A stretch of DNA of 64,000 nt from Nautilus pompilius (GCA_018389105.1 JACATO010001054.1:189001-253000), one strand, 5' to 3'. Numbered from the stretch's first letter, positions 38,537-50,270 are shown. The notes: generated by a model not told the origin, from the letters alone. Numbers and translations are program-made.

Positions 38537-40548
38537 GGAAACCATGGGTACAGCGGTAAAACGAAACGTCTAGCTTCACGGTTCGTTTCTCTGAATTTTT
38601 ACTTTCTACATTAGACACCACCTCAAAAAGGGTACAATACAATAGGTGTTTTAAATATCCGCCATATCGGCATCCACGCCGACATTAGAGCGTCTGGCAA
38701 CCGAGCGACTCACCTCGGCACGTGTTTTGACAGTAATGGAGATTGCAGCCTTAACAAATCTCTGTCGGCGGAGTTCGCAGATGGTAACTGGTTTTACTCT
38801 CCAACACACTCCACAGGAAAAACTCTGGTGCTCCATCTGTCGGCCAGTAAAGTGTTCGTCCATCCAAAGATGCCCTACATTTTTGCCCCACACTGAAAAG
38901 GGGTACGCTTTTCAGGCGCATGGTACCGCCATCTGTGGGCTTTCGAAGGAAACGCATCTTGGCGTCGAGACTGAATATGACTTTGTATGATAGAAAGTGT
39001 GTGTAAATATATATATATATATATATATTATCTTAGGAAAGACACCATGTATATGTGTGTGTATTATATATATGTATATTTAATTTTATTTAGCTGGAAG
39101 AATTCAGAATCACTCAGGACTTCGTGGATAATCTCGATATCGGTGTGAAAACTCCAATGAAATGGTGCAAACCCCAACATTCTGAAAGCCGAAAAATTCG
39201 GGTAAGGGCCTACAATTCTTTGTTTAGCATAATATGTGGAGACAACCCCGAATCTCCGAAAATACTGCTTAATGTGCTACTTCTATTCGCTGTGCATAGT
39301 TATGTGGGTAAACGAAAAGATTCTACCGCTTGCTTTCTAAAATCTGAATTAAGAATAAGGGAGGGGGTAAGAATAAACCAGAAAGAGCGGCTATCTCCAG
39401 CATCAGAATTTCCAAAATAGTCAAGTTGGTTTTACCCGTTTGCTTTAATTTGAGTTGACTACGGGTGAAGGAGTCGATGACGACATTCTCTTCGGAATTA
39501 GTGGAAGTAAGGTTATCTGTCGATTGTTTCAAAAGAGGGCTTATGGGTTATTGTGAAATTAGCTTCAAGTCCATTCACGTCGCCAGGCTAGAAGCGAGTC
39601 ATCTTCCGTGTTGTCGTGGCGTGATTGTAATCGTTCTGACTTATAGTCGAAAAGGACCCAGTCGTGCTTAGTGTTTGTTTGTACATAAATCTGCTCACCT
39701 CACGGAGATTGATACAGATCCGGAGCTGGCTTTCTTTTGTCACTCTGAGCAAAATTCTGTGCATTCGCCCCCCCCCTCCACACACACACACACGTATCAT
39801 CATCATCACCACCAAGAATTTTCATTACCAATCAATAATTAGTAATAAAATAATAGTCATTTGTCAATACTTTAAACTTAAATGATATTACAGGCTGCCT
39901 TAACCTGTGAAACTGCAAATTCACATAATCACTATGACCACGTCACCTTTCCCTCCCCTTTCCTCCGCTGCTATAGTTCTGAGAGTAAATCCCTTCTCTT
40001 TATTTTTTTGTTTTCAGGACCCCGTCCAAGCGATAGTAGACGCATACGAGACCATAGTTAACTGGTACTCTTGTTTCGAGGAGGCCATGAGGTTCCAGGC
40101 AAAACTAAGGGATTTCGAGGATGGTAATCTGAATCAAAAGCTTCTTTCGATTCTTTGCAAAATAAAAACGGATTTCCGCGTCGGTGAATCGGTTTGTCGA
40201 CGCTGCCCGACCCAGACGGTGGTCAGCAACACGGAGCGTATCAACTTCGCCACCAATGTTCTGCAGAATGGCTTGAAGATCTTCACCAAAAGATGCTTCG
40301 ACAGCCTGGAGTCGGTCGCCAAGAAAGTGAACGGCATTAAGGGACCGGCGATGGCGAGCAGGAGCAGGCAGAAGAGGGTTAGGAACTCTAACCGGTGCCG
40401 GAGGAAAAGGAAGGACGGAAATAAGTGTCGGAGGAGGAATAGGAAAGACGGAAAGAAGTGTCGGAGGAGGAATAGGAAAGACAGAAAGAAGTGTCGGAGG
40501 AGGAATAGGGGGCAGAAAAATAAGAACACGGAAAGTACAATTTCTTAA
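37624..40548 (+). CDS. Five-exon gene for a predicted secreted helical protein with a basic tail
   Basis: Spliced model: 37,624-37,639, 37,842-37,940, 38,734-38,783, 39,094-39,201 and 40,018-40,548, with intron phases 1, 1, 0, 0 and 267 residues. All introns have GT/AG ends and all junctions keep one open frame. Residues 1-20 look like a signal peptide with core TVVVVAMLATL. Cysteines at 34, 37, 49, 80, 110, 138, 151, 154 and 184 could form disulfides. Predicted helical stretches lie at about 40-69, 92-126, 128-146 and 162-197. Residues 203-260 are a lysine/arginine-rich tail built from repeats of KCRRRNRKDGK. A TATA box precedes it and AATAAA follows the stop. I do not recognise the family. 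A four-helix, cytokine-like secreted factor is inferred from shape, length and the short phase-1 first exon. No N-glycosylation sequon is present. Other secreted peptide families remain possible. Confidence 0.7.
37842..37940 (+). CDS. Secreted-protein gene, coding exon 2
   Basis: 99 bp between a strong acceptor (gtttctctctctcag) and a strong donor (CAG|GTAAAA). It encodes the hydrophobic signal core and the first cysteine pair (CHPC). It enters in phase 1 and leaves in phase 1. Confidence 0.7.
38211..38266. repeat. (TC)n microsatellite in intron 2 of the secreted-protein gene
   Basis: A pure TC run of 56 bp. Confidence 0.98.
38450..38534. repeat. Poly-A followed by (AAT)n microsatellite
   Basis: About 17 A residues run directly into about 70 bp of AAT triplets, within intron 2 of the secreted-protein gene. 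Confidence 0.98.
38734..38783 (+). CDS. Secreted-protein gene, coding exon 3
   Basis: 50 bp between acceptor gtgttttgacag and donor ATG|GTAACT, encoding VMEIAALTNLCRRSSQM. An alternative acceptor 15 bp downstream (gattgcag) also keeps the frame and would remove five residues. This is the least certain exon. Some phase-correcting exon is needed, because exon 2 joined directly to exon 4 hits a stop. Confidence 0.55.
39006..39029. repeat. (TA)n microsatellite
   Basis: A short AT dinucleotide run in intron 3 of the secreted-protein gene, followed by TGTGTG and a second short TA run. Confidence 0.9.
39094..39201 (+). CDS. Secreted-protein gene, coding exon 4
   Basis: 108 bp (36 codons, phase 0 at both ends) between acceptor tttaattttatttag and donor CGG|GTAAGG. 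It starts LEEFRITQDFVDNL and contains the KWCKP cysteine. Confidence 0.72.
40018..40548 (+). CDS. Secreted-protein gene, terminal exon 5
   Basis: 531 bp after a very strong acceptor (tttatttttttgttttcag), open to TAA at 40,546-40,548. It encodes residues 92-267: three predicted helices with six cysteines, then the basic repeat tail. It is GC-richer than the flanking DNA, and AATAAA follows at 40,553-40,558. Confidence 0.8.
   Translation, partial: DPVQAIVDAYETIVNWYSCFEEAMRFQAKLRDFEDGNLNQKLLSILCKIKTDFRVGESVCRRCPTQTVVSNTERINFATNVLQNGLKIFTKRCFDSLESVAKKVNGIKGPAMASRSRQKRVRNSNRCRRKRKDGNKCRRRNRKDGKKCRRRNRKDRKKCRRRNRGQKNKNTESTIS
40396..40515 (+). repeat. In-frame minisatellite encoding a Cys-Arg-Lys tail
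   Basis: Four tandem coding units of about 30-33 bp, each starting TGTCGGAGGAGGAATAGG or a variant, encode CRRRNRKDGKK-type segments inside exon 5. The repeat keeps frame and cysteine spacing. Such tails commonly bind heparin or other polyanions in secreted proteins; that role is inferred. Confidence 0.85.
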
Positions 40549-40552
40549 AATT

Positions 40553-40558
40553 AATAAA
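40553..40558 (+). terminator. Polyadenylation signal AATAAA after the secreted-protein gene
   Basis: AATAAA begins 5 bp after the stop codon, and further AATAAA-like motifs follow at once. Being so close to the stop, a later signal (for example at about 41,428) may be the one used. Confidence 0.4.
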
Positions 40559-40559
40559 T

Positions 40560-41761
40560 TAATAAAAATAATAATAATATAATCTCAGGAATTGGAGAAT
40601 CACGGTGTAATCTAATTATTTGTCGGACAGAGGATTTTTTTAAAATTATATTTTTAAAGAACAACATTTAATAAGTTTCATAAAGTTGATACGCATTAAT
40701 TTTCCCCCTCTAAACTTTATTTTCAAGGCAACTCTGCTCGCTAAAAAATTAAAATATATATTATATAAAATTATATTATTGTCTTTCATATGTTCGTCTC
40801 AAAAAAAAGGAAACTTCGGTAAAGATGTTTTTGAATTATGTTTTTTTTTTTTAAAAAAAAAGGAGACAAATAACAAGTTGAATACGAAACTAAGCCTACA
40901 CTGAAAGACTCGGTAATGGAGTTTGTAGCACGTATTCGTGTTGATTATTTGTTGGTATTTATTCAGAAATATTTACGCATTAAAATCAATTATCGCAGTC
41001 TCTCAAAAGAAACTGACTACTCGCGTTTGTAGAGAAACTTCATAGTTTTTGTTTCATGCTCCATTATTAACCCCATCCTCACCCCATTATATGTTCTTAT
41101 AAACCTGGGTAAGGTTTGTAGTAGGATGTATGTGAATGGCTAATGCTGTAACCCAAACAAAACGTTTGTGAAGATATACCATAGTGGTTCTGAATTCAGA
41201 CCTGGTAATAGGATCGCAGAACTTCTGTATTTCATTTCCTTGCTTTTTGATTGTTTTGAATTTGTATCCTTGAACTAACATCTTAGTTCATCTGTGTTGT
41301 CTTTTTTCCTTTTCATGTTAAATTTTCATGCAATATACGCTGAAAATTTCTGTATAGCTCACCTTGTTTGTTTGTTTTGCTTATATACATGTACAGTATA
41401 CTGTAATTCGTATTGAATCGCTTGTAAATAAACATTATGTGAAATATACAATGTTGTTACTTTATACTACTACCGCTAATAATAATAATAACAATATTTT
41501 AGCAATTTACCGTTGATTTCGCACTCACCTTTAACTTTTCAATGTTTCAACGTTCAAACGTAATTAATATTCAGATTAACAATTCTACTTTCACTTTTAA
41601 AATTCTAGCTAGGGGAGGTAATCAGTACATTTGTTTTGTGTCATCCCCCTCTACATACAATTTAATGTTCCTAAATTAAACACCAACACAGAAAATGTAA
41701 GAATAACTTTAACATGAGTATATTAAGAATTGTAGTTTCACCGTAGATCATTTAAGACAAT

Positions 41762-41762
<1 letters not shown>
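40560..41762. other. AT-rich 3' flank, no gene recognised
   Basis: AT-rich sequence downstream of the secreted-protein gene. It contains several AATAAA-like motifs but no coding frame with recognisable features, and may include its 3' untranslated region. Confidence 0.5.
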
Positions 41763-41821
<59 letters not shown>

Positions 41822-41832
41822 TATTATTATTA
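41763..41832. repeat. (ATT)n microsatellite
   Basis: About 70 bp of ATT triplets. Confidence 0.98.
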
Positions 41833-42671
41833 CACGCGAAGTTATCAGAATTATCGTCCTTTCGTTTATAACAAAAACATTCTTTAAAAATAAATATCCA
41901 CTTACTCCATGCATAATGTTACTCTTAATTCCAGTTTATATAAAGTTGGATTTGGTTTACACCGGTGTGGACCTGATCTCGTTTCTATACCAAGTAAACA
42001 AGTAAAAAAAAAATTTCTTTGGAGAAAACAAACACACAAAGGAAGTTACTTGTTAGGCAAGTTTGTTTGTGTTTTCATGATGTCATTTGCTTCCGCATGA
42101 AAAGTGACACGTTGACTCTATTGCTAATGGTTTTAAAACGCCATATTACCGAGGTAACTAATAAATTTCATAAATAATATTGCATCTTACAGACAAAAGA
42201 TTCAATCATTTCAAACCAAACGCAAGACCATTACCGTAGTGTTATTGTCTAAATACGCTGAAGGACATTAGAAAAGCACCACGGGAAATTTTCAGAAGTT
42301 TCTTTACGCTGCGGCTAAGGCAAGAAAGACTATGTAGCAGATACACAGCGCAAAGAGGAAAGTTAAACCCCTCAGGACATTTTAATAAGTGGAAGCTGAA
42401 CAGTACATGGACTACTACTGCATAAGGGTCATTAGCAAGTAGGGCTCTGCGAGAACCACAGTGCACGCCGCCCTTTTAAGGTTTTGGGCGGAGACCTGTC
42501 TCCCGTCATTGATGGCGAATTTCAGGTTCGCAATCGTCGTTCGATCTCATTCCACAGATGTCCAGATGGCACAAAAACAGAGGACAAGCCAAAAGAGGCA
42601 GTGGGGGCGCGGGTATGGCTTGTTGCTGGAGGTAGCGCTGACCTGATTTGGCATCATGAAGTTCTCCATGG
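41833..42671. other. Intergenic region, no gene recognised
   Basis: Unique sequence leading to the target site of the hAT-2 insertion. Short open frames only. Confidence 0.5.
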
Positions 42672-44757
42672 CGTCCAAACAGTGGCGGATTAACCTAGTA
42701 GCAAAAGTAGCATATGCTACGGGCCCCACATTTTCGGGGGGGGCCAGCAACATTGGCAATAAGGATTTGATACATTTTGATTTTGATAGAAGCAGGGAGC
42801 ATGGTGGACCTCAGCATTTCTGAACAGTGAACACCCCTTTGCTATGTGTGGTGGATTAATCCTATATTATATAGATATATTTTTATAACTACTAAAATAG
42901 AGCTTATATATTAAAAAAAGAAGAAAATTGTTTCCAATCCATAACAAGGTTTAACAGTTTGCCTTTATTATAATTAATATTCATTCTCACAAAAAGAAGC
43001 TTGTTAAGTGAAAATTCCTCAAACAATATTAAATGAATAAAATCTTTATCACCAAAACCATATACATGTGTGTCTTGTATTTCAATAATATTATCCATAA
43101 GGGCCTAAGAAAGATACAGACATACATGAAAAAAGCAAACTTTAATGGAAGAAGCATATATTTTTTCCTTCCCTTTCATCAATACTTTTCCAAAATTACG
43201 ATACCTTCAAAAAACCATATTTACTTAATATAATGCATTTTTATATATTATTCCAGGAAACATTTTCTTAAACTTTATCGCCATGTACATAATTGACTAA
43301 TTGCTCTTTAAATCAAATGATATCTTGAATTCATGAAAAATAACAATAAAAAATCTATAATAATTTTAAATATATACTGGAATATGACTCCAATATGGTT
43401 AAATCAAATAAGTAACTGTAATATATCTAGCACAGGTGAACGAATAGAGTTAAATGAGTTTTATCATCTTATAAATAAATAATTTTCCATGGTGTAATAT
43501 TATCTCTAATAGTCCAATTCCATCTGTAACATCCGATTGCAACATGATTTATATAATGTGTTTGTTGTTTTCATCTACAATTAAATCTTTGCTTCCTTAG
43601 ATACTATTAATACTTAAAGAAAAATTTGAATATTTTTGTTGTTTGAGACCAAAAATTCTTTCATAGTGAATATTGTTAAACTCTACTTTTATTTATTATG
43701 TTTTTATTTTTATTGTTTTTTCGATTAACCAATATTTTATAAGATCCATATTGGTATATACACAACTCCTTGGCGACATATATATATTTATAAACTATAT
43801 AAACTATTTGTTTTTTAAATTTAAAATTTAAATGCATATTTCATTGAATTTTTTTCCATTTCAGATAGCAATGAGCAATAGATATATTTTGGGGCGTCAT
43901 TATGCTTCTGGAAGTGCAAAACGTAAAGCGAAGGAAGAAAAAGAAAGAAGAGACCAACTTGTGATATCAAAAACACGCAAGTTGACAGAATATTTTGATG
44001 TTCATGCAGATGGTGATGGTTCTATAATGGCTGAAGCTGGAAATATAGGAACAACTAGTACTAGTGTGGCAGAAAGCATGATACAGCAACAGCCAGCATC
44101 CATTGAATGTGAAAGAACAAGTGAAAAGAACAAGTACTCTAATGATATTGGTGAATGGCCAAACAATCTAGATGATTGTGATCGTGAATATTGGATAGCC
44201 AAGGGATGTGATGAATGTCAACATGCTGATAGTGACTTCTCTTCATCCATGCGATTGTATGACAATGAAAATAAACCTAGACACTGTCAGAAGTCTTATT
44301 TCACATATGTTCATAACGAACAAACAAGCAACATGCAAGAAATTGGTTATGCTATTCAGAGAGCAAAGGAAGCCTATTTTGTTTCCCATGCAAGGTTATG
44401 ACTTCAGGATGTCCATCAAAGTTTAGTGGAGTCTGTGGAGAGGGTGTTAATGACTGGAAAAGGCAAGCAATCTATTACGTCGACATGAAGAAAGTTCCTC
44501 ACATAGACAAGCTTTAATTTCACTGTTGATGCGCAAAAACAAAGCTGAACGTATCGATACACAACTTGTGAAGGAAATGGCGAGTGAACAAAAGTATTGG
44601 CGCACCCTTCTACAGCGAGTGATTGAAGTTGCAAAGTTTTTAGCAGAACGAGGCCTTTCATTTCGTGGTAGTGATGAAACTGTTGGCTCTCCTCATAATG
44701 GAAATTACTTGGGGTTGTTAGAATTACTGGCCAAGTTTGACCCTTTTCTGGCAGAGC

Positions 44758-47700
44758 ATATAAATCAGTGGTTCTCAACGTGGGGCGTACGCCCCACAGG
44801 TGGGCAATCCGATTTTCAAGGGGGGCAATTGAGTACGAATGAAGAGGTCTGGGTCCAAATTTTCGATTTTTATTTTTTGGATTTTCCATCAGGTAAAGTT
44901 TATGTTTCAGATGCTATTTTGAGTAAATATTTTTTTTGTGAAAAAGGTCTTTATTGTATAGTTATTACATAATCACTGTGCCATCGCTCTTCATGCACGT
45001 CACACAAAGTGCACGAGGTCATGGAAGAACCTTATTTATTGAATTTGATTTAGAAATGCGATTCAAAGGGCTTTTGCTAAGTTACCATTATAATAACTGT
45101 TTCCTCCGTTTTCTCTCAAAGGAGAGCATTTCCATTTTCTGAAAATTCAGAGCTCGTAAACAAAGTTGTTGTTTTGGTGTTTTCACGCAAGGTAATTGAT
45201 ACATATTTCTTTGGTTGCTCGTGAATATATTTGATTGTTTAGTATTATGATGATACGAGAAGATACATAAAGTGTCAGAGATGAAAACTTAATAGTCCAA
45301 ATGCTAATATAATACAACAGTCTTGCCAAATTCATCTGTATGTGTGTTTGCATATTTTTGTCAGACGATTATCGTCAATACATTTGTGTGATACAAATTT
45401 CATACACATTCGTAAAAATCTGGTGTACCGCACTGTCTGTCCTTAGATGCTGTATAAAACGAATCGGCATTGTTTTATTAATTATGTGTTAACTTCATTT
45501 CATTTAGTGTTTACTTGAACATTCTAATTATTTTATTTCATTTTTGTGTTAACTTAAACGTCTTAAATTCTGAAAGTGCATTTCACTTCTTAAGATTACT
45601 CATTTATTTCAGTCACAGCCCCTATGCATAAAATGAGTAGTGCAAGCAAAAAGAAAGTTCGTCAGTATTCAGAGGAATTTTTGAAATTTGGTTTCATACC
45701 CGCTGCTCATGATGAAAGGTCACCTTTCTGTCTCTTATGCCAACAATGCTTGACCAACGAATCAATGAAACGAGGTCGTCTTGAGGCGCATTTGAAGGCG
45801 AAACATAGTGCGTATGTAAATTCAGATTTGAATTACTTCAAATCTTTAAAGAATAAGTTTGAAAAAAGATCAACAATAAAGTCTCTGTTCACTGCACAAA
45901 CTGTTACTATCAGTCGTACTCTTGAGGCAAGTTATGAAATTTCTTTACTCATTGCTAAATCTGAAAAAAATCATACTATAGGGGAGGTTTTAATTAAACC
46001 ATCAATATCTGCATTTCTTAAAACAGTTCTGGAAAAAGATGACAAAGATGTTAAAGCCATGCCACTCAGTAACGACACTGTTAGGAGAAGAATAGATGAA
46101 ATGAGTGAAGATATTGAAACATAACTTGTTGAAAAGCTGAAATCAAGAAAATTCTCAGTACAAATGGATGAATCAACTGTGAGAGGCAGTGAGGCCTTAT
46201 TGCTAACTTATGTAAGATATATTGATAAAGGTGAATTTGTTGAAGAAATGTTATTCTGCAAATCTTTAGATACGACCACTACCGCTGCTGATATATATAA
46301 TAAACTAAAATACTACTTAGATATCAATAATATACCAATGGAAAACATAACATCTTGTGCAGCTGATGGTTCTCCTGTTATGATGGGCAAGAAAAATGGC
46401 TGCTTAAAATTGATGAAAGATGAGAATCCGGAGATGCTTCTTGTGCACTGTGTTATTCATAGAGAGAACTTAGTGTCGAAAAATATTTCTCCTGTACTTA
46501 ATGAGGTACTGAAATCAGTTATAAAATCTATCAATGCTATCAAAACTAATGCCAAATGTGAGCGTCTTTTCGAGAAATTTTGTGAAGATAACAATTCAGA
46601 CTGTGTGAGACTTTTACTTCACACTGATGTACGGTGGCTTTCGAAAGGGAATTGTTTGAAAAGATTCATGGAACTGTTTGATGAACTTAGTGGCTTTCTA
46701 AGTGACAAGCCTGAAATGAAGCACCTGCTAACCGTTGATGGAAAAGCGTTTTTGAGTTATTTAGCAGATATTTTCGAAAAATTGAACGTGTTGAATAAAC
46801 GACTTCAAGGAACAAATAAAACACTTGTTGATGCAAAGGCGAAGATATTTGGCTTTATTTCATTTATCGAGTTATGCCAAAAAAATATTTCTGACAAAAA
46901 TTTTGACCAATTTCATTGGCTAAAAAAATGTGAGCCGACTGAGGCTGCTGTGCTTGTCATTGTGGATCATCTGAAAATATTGGCCTCTGATTTTAAAGAA
47001 AGATTTTCTGATTTAAAACAGATTAATTTTCCATCGTGGGTGATGCAGCCAGTGCTTGTGGATTTATCTGATGTTTCAGTGCAGTACCAAGAAGAACTCT
47101 CAGAAATAAAAAATGATGAGTCAGTTAAAAGTTTATTCAACATAAAAGGAGCGATGGCATGGCTTTGTGATGAGACAGAAACTAAATACCCAAATTCAAC
47201 TAGCTTTGCAAGGAAACTGTTGTTACCGTTTCCATCTTCATATTTAGCTGAATGTGGCTTTAGCGTTGTAAATGATTTGCTACTGAAGAAAAGAAATTCA
47301 CTGGATATCAGTAAACGAGGAGATTTGAGACTAAAGCTGACTAAATTAGTGCCTAATATAAAATCTCTTTGCAGCAGGCATGAAGCACAAGGGTCTCACT
47401 AACTTTATTCCGCTTTTCTTGAGGTGTGCTCAAATGGCATTTTGCATTTGATAGGAACCTATACTTTATTGTACAGTAATTAAAATGATCAAATAAGCTT
47501 CCATTCAAATTAGTTTGTGTTCATAGTACATTTCAGTTTTCTATTACATGTTTTGAATTTTTATTTGCTGTTTTTGTATGAGACAATCCACAAATATTTT
47601 CATAAATATAGAAATTTTCTCTCTCTTTATTACCTGTGAATTCTCTCTTATTATCACATGTATCATTATTAAAATCTAATACCACTTAATATTTTTTCTT

Positions 47701-47924
47701 ACAATTTTTTCAGTAATTTCTTGCTCAAAACTTTAACTGTCTTTTGTTTATTTCATTTTTCATGGATGCCATGTTCTTTTGAAGCTTGTTTAAACCAAGG
47801 TATTGGCGTTTTAAGCTTCTTCAGCTGAAACAAGAATTATATATCACCACATGGGGGCATCAGGATTTTAGAGGTGATTAGGTGGGGCATGGCCCAAAAA
47901 AGGTTGAGAACCACTGATATAAAT
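44758..47924 (+). mobile_element. Nested hAT transposon (hAT-3) inside hAT-2, exact 8-bp target duplication
   Basis: The element is 44,766-47,916 (3,151 bp). Both ends begin CAGTGGTTCTCAAC as an inverted repeat, followed by GGGGC-type palindromic sequence. ATATAAAT is duplicated exactly at 44,758-44,765 and 47,917-47,924. It inserted into the hAT-2 transposase reading frame in the same orientation, so it is younger than hAT-2. Its own transposase has a single internal stop. Confidence 0.96.
45624..47402 (+). pseudogene. hAT-3 transposase (BED zinc finger/ZBED5-like) with one nonsense codon
   Basis: A continuous frame of 592 codons is interrupted only by TAA at 46,122-46,124, consistent with one C-to-T change in a CAA glutamine codon. 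The N-terminus has a BED-type finger: CLLC at about residues 36-39, then HLKAKH. The hAT core follows: VQMDEST (first Asp), CAADGSPVMMG (second Asp), VHCVIHRENL and DVRWLSKG. The C-terminal dimerisation block LAECGFSVVNDLLLKKRN carries the final Glu. All catalytic positions look intact, so readthrough or a recent loss is possible. ZBED5/ZMYM6-type relatives are likely; the exact family is inferred. Confidence 0.9.
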
Positions 47925-49708
47925 ACTCATGCAAACAAAGGAAGGGGACATAAATCAAACTTATCTAAAACAATATGTAAGGAATTCATCAATATGATTG
48001 GATCCAACATACTGGATCACATTATCGGTGAAGTGAAGAAATACAAGTATTATTCTGTTTCATTGGATTCTACTCCAGATATATCTCATGTGGACCAGCT
48101 GACTTTGACTGTGTGCTATGTTTTGCCATCTGGACCGGTTGAAAGATTTGTGAAGTTTTTGGATATGGAAGGTGATAGTGATGAACAGCTCACTCAAAGT
48201 TTACTTGACTTTTTAAAGGAAAATGGCATTGATATAAAAGACTACCGTGGTCAAAGTTATGACAATGCCAGCAACATGAGTGGCAAGTATAGTGGCGTAC
48301 AAGCACAAATTAAAGAGCTGAATGAGTTTGCTGATTACATTCCATGTTTTGCACATTCACTAAATTTGGTTGAAAATTTTGCTGCTGAATGTTGTCAAGA
48401 AGCATTAATTTTCTTTCAATTTGTAGAAAGCCTGTACACATTTTTTTTCTGCTTCTACTTATTGGTGGGATCTCCTTCCTGTTGCATTATCTGATGGTGG
48501 TACTCATTTGCCCATTGTGAAAAGAATGTCAGATACAAGGTGGTCAGCTTGTGCAAATGCAACAAAAGCACTTTTACACGGCTTTTCTGCAATAAAACTA
48601 GTCTTGGATGACATTTCAAATAACAATGATCAGAAGGCAGAGTGCCGACAACAGGCTCGTGGACTACTTTCAACCATGATGAAGTTGGAAACAGGAATAA
48701 TGGTCATATTGTGGGATCAAGTATTACAGCGTTTTCAAATGACCAGTGCTTCTTTGCAATCTTCTGGCCAAGACTTGAACACAGCTTGTGCACTCTATGA
48801 ATCCTTGCATGGATATATTCAAGCTATGCGGTCTACTTTTTCTGACATTGAACAAAAAGCCAAGGATCTGACTGAGTGCGAAGATTATCAACAACAAACT
48901 CACAGAGAACGCAAGCGAAATCGCAAGTACGATGATTTCAGTGGTTCAAGCACTCTTGATCCACTCGTTGAATCTCAAACACCTTCTCAGAAGTTTAAAA
49001 CCCAAACATTTCTTGTTATTATTGACAGCTTGCTTTCTGCCTTGTCAAAACACCAGAAAGCTTATCAAATGTTGAATGGTGTATTTGGATTCCTTCATCA
49101 GTTACAGTCATTTACTCCTGAAGAGATTGTAAAGAGGTCATTAAATCTTATCAAATCATATCCGGAAGATCTGGAAGAAAGTCTTGGTGAAGAATTTGTG
49201 CAGTTTACTGAACTGTTGAAAACTGATCTTGCTTCTCATATTGGTGCCAAACAAGACCTTGTAGATTTACAGGTGTACCATTTGATAACTGACAATTCTT
49301 TGGAGTCTTGTTTTCCAAATGTAGAAAATGCATTGCGCATCTATTTGTCACTTATGATTACCAACTGCAGTGGAGAACGCTCATTTTCAAAACTGAAAAG
49401 GATTTTAAATGCACTAAGGAGCACCGTGGGTCAAAACAGGCTGAACAATCTCACTCTAATGAGCACTGAACATGAACTTCTGCGTGAAATAGACATTTCC
49501 AGTATCATCAACAAATTTACTCATGCTAAATCTAGAAAGTGTAACTTTTAAATCGTAGTTTTGTTACTTTTTTGACAAAACTGAATTACTTTATATGCAA
49601 ATAAATAATTTATGTTTTGATATTTATGTGCATTTTTTTTATTTTAGGGGCCCCTTTATAACATATGCTACAGGCCCGGCACTAGCTTAATCCGGCCCTG
49701 CGTCCAAA

Positions 49709-50270
49709 GGTGACAGACAGTTCTTGCCAAGACATCACTCAGATACGTTTGTCGGTTCGCAAGCTCCCTAAAGACAGCAGTATCCTGGAGTGAAAACTAA
49801 TGCGGCCTCAAGTCATGACTCTTCTCGCTCCTTCTTTGTCAGTCTGGAGAACATACTCGTCGGCTCACCCTGATAACGCCACACCCTCTGTCGTCCAAAC
49901 ACCGCCTCGTCAACGTTGCCTGGTCTCGGCCGACCCCTAGCGGCACCTGGCTGTCGCAATCGGTGCAATAAACTTACATTAGATAATGCTACATGGAAAA
50001 TTCGTTCGTTGTACAACAGATCTTGTTGTCACGGCAGCTCGAATCATCCCCGCTGCTTTCTCCTGTTGTTCTGCTGCTAATGTTGGCACGGTCAAATAGC
50101 GTTCGGGGGGCACGTGCAACATGCGTTTAGTTGCATTAATGCTTTTAGTGGCGACGCCAGTGGACCATGGCAATTAATTTCACGGCAGTAAGTTTTGTTG
50201 CTTCATTGACCATTCACAGGTGTCACTTTCTAGAAGCATAATTGTTTCAGTGAATATCTGGTGAACTTCA
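49709..50270. other. Intergenic region between hAT-2 and the SINE
   Basis: Unique sequence with a GC-rich part at about 49,860-49,970. Short open frames on the - strand carry no recognisable domain. Confidence 0.5.

Larger units (their letters stand above)
43832..49551 (+). pseudogene. hAT-2 transposase (ZMYM1/DUF4371-like), multiply broken
   Basis: Coding pieces lie at 43,832-44,401, about 44,490-44,765, 47,925-48,494 and 48,508-49,551. The N-terminal piece carries a Lys/Glu-rich start and the EWPNNLDDCDREYWIAKG-type block seen in ZMYM-like hAT proteins. A zinc-finger-like FCFPCK stretch appears only after a frame change near 44,385, and at least one more shift follows near 44,480. The nested hAT-3 cuts the frame after AEHI, and the frame resumes across the target duplication with NTHANKG. 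The core has VSLDSTPDISHVDQ, YRGQSYDNASNMSG and CFAHSLNLV. A homopolymer frameshift at 48,441-48,448 precedes DTRWSAC. The C-terminal block NCSGERSFSKLKRI is intact. No functional protein is expected. Confidence 0.88.
42672..49708 (+). mobile_element. hAT transposon (hAT-2) with exact 8-bp target duplication, split by a nested element
   Basis: The element is 42,680-49,700. Its ends are CAGTGGCGGATTAA and, inverted, CAGGGCCGGATTAA, matching at 18 of the first 23 bases, with GTAGCATATG shared subterminally. CGTCCAAA is duplicated exactly at 42,672-42,679 and 49,701-49,708. Without the nested hAT-3 and its duplicated 8 bp, the original element is about 3.86 kb. The transposase runs on the + strand but is frameshifted several times, and it is interrupted by the nested insertion. 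Confidence 0.95.

Noticed and set aside
49813-50173. Reverse-strand frames between hAT-2 and the SINE
   Set aside because: Short, GC-driven, with no recognisable domain or splice signals.
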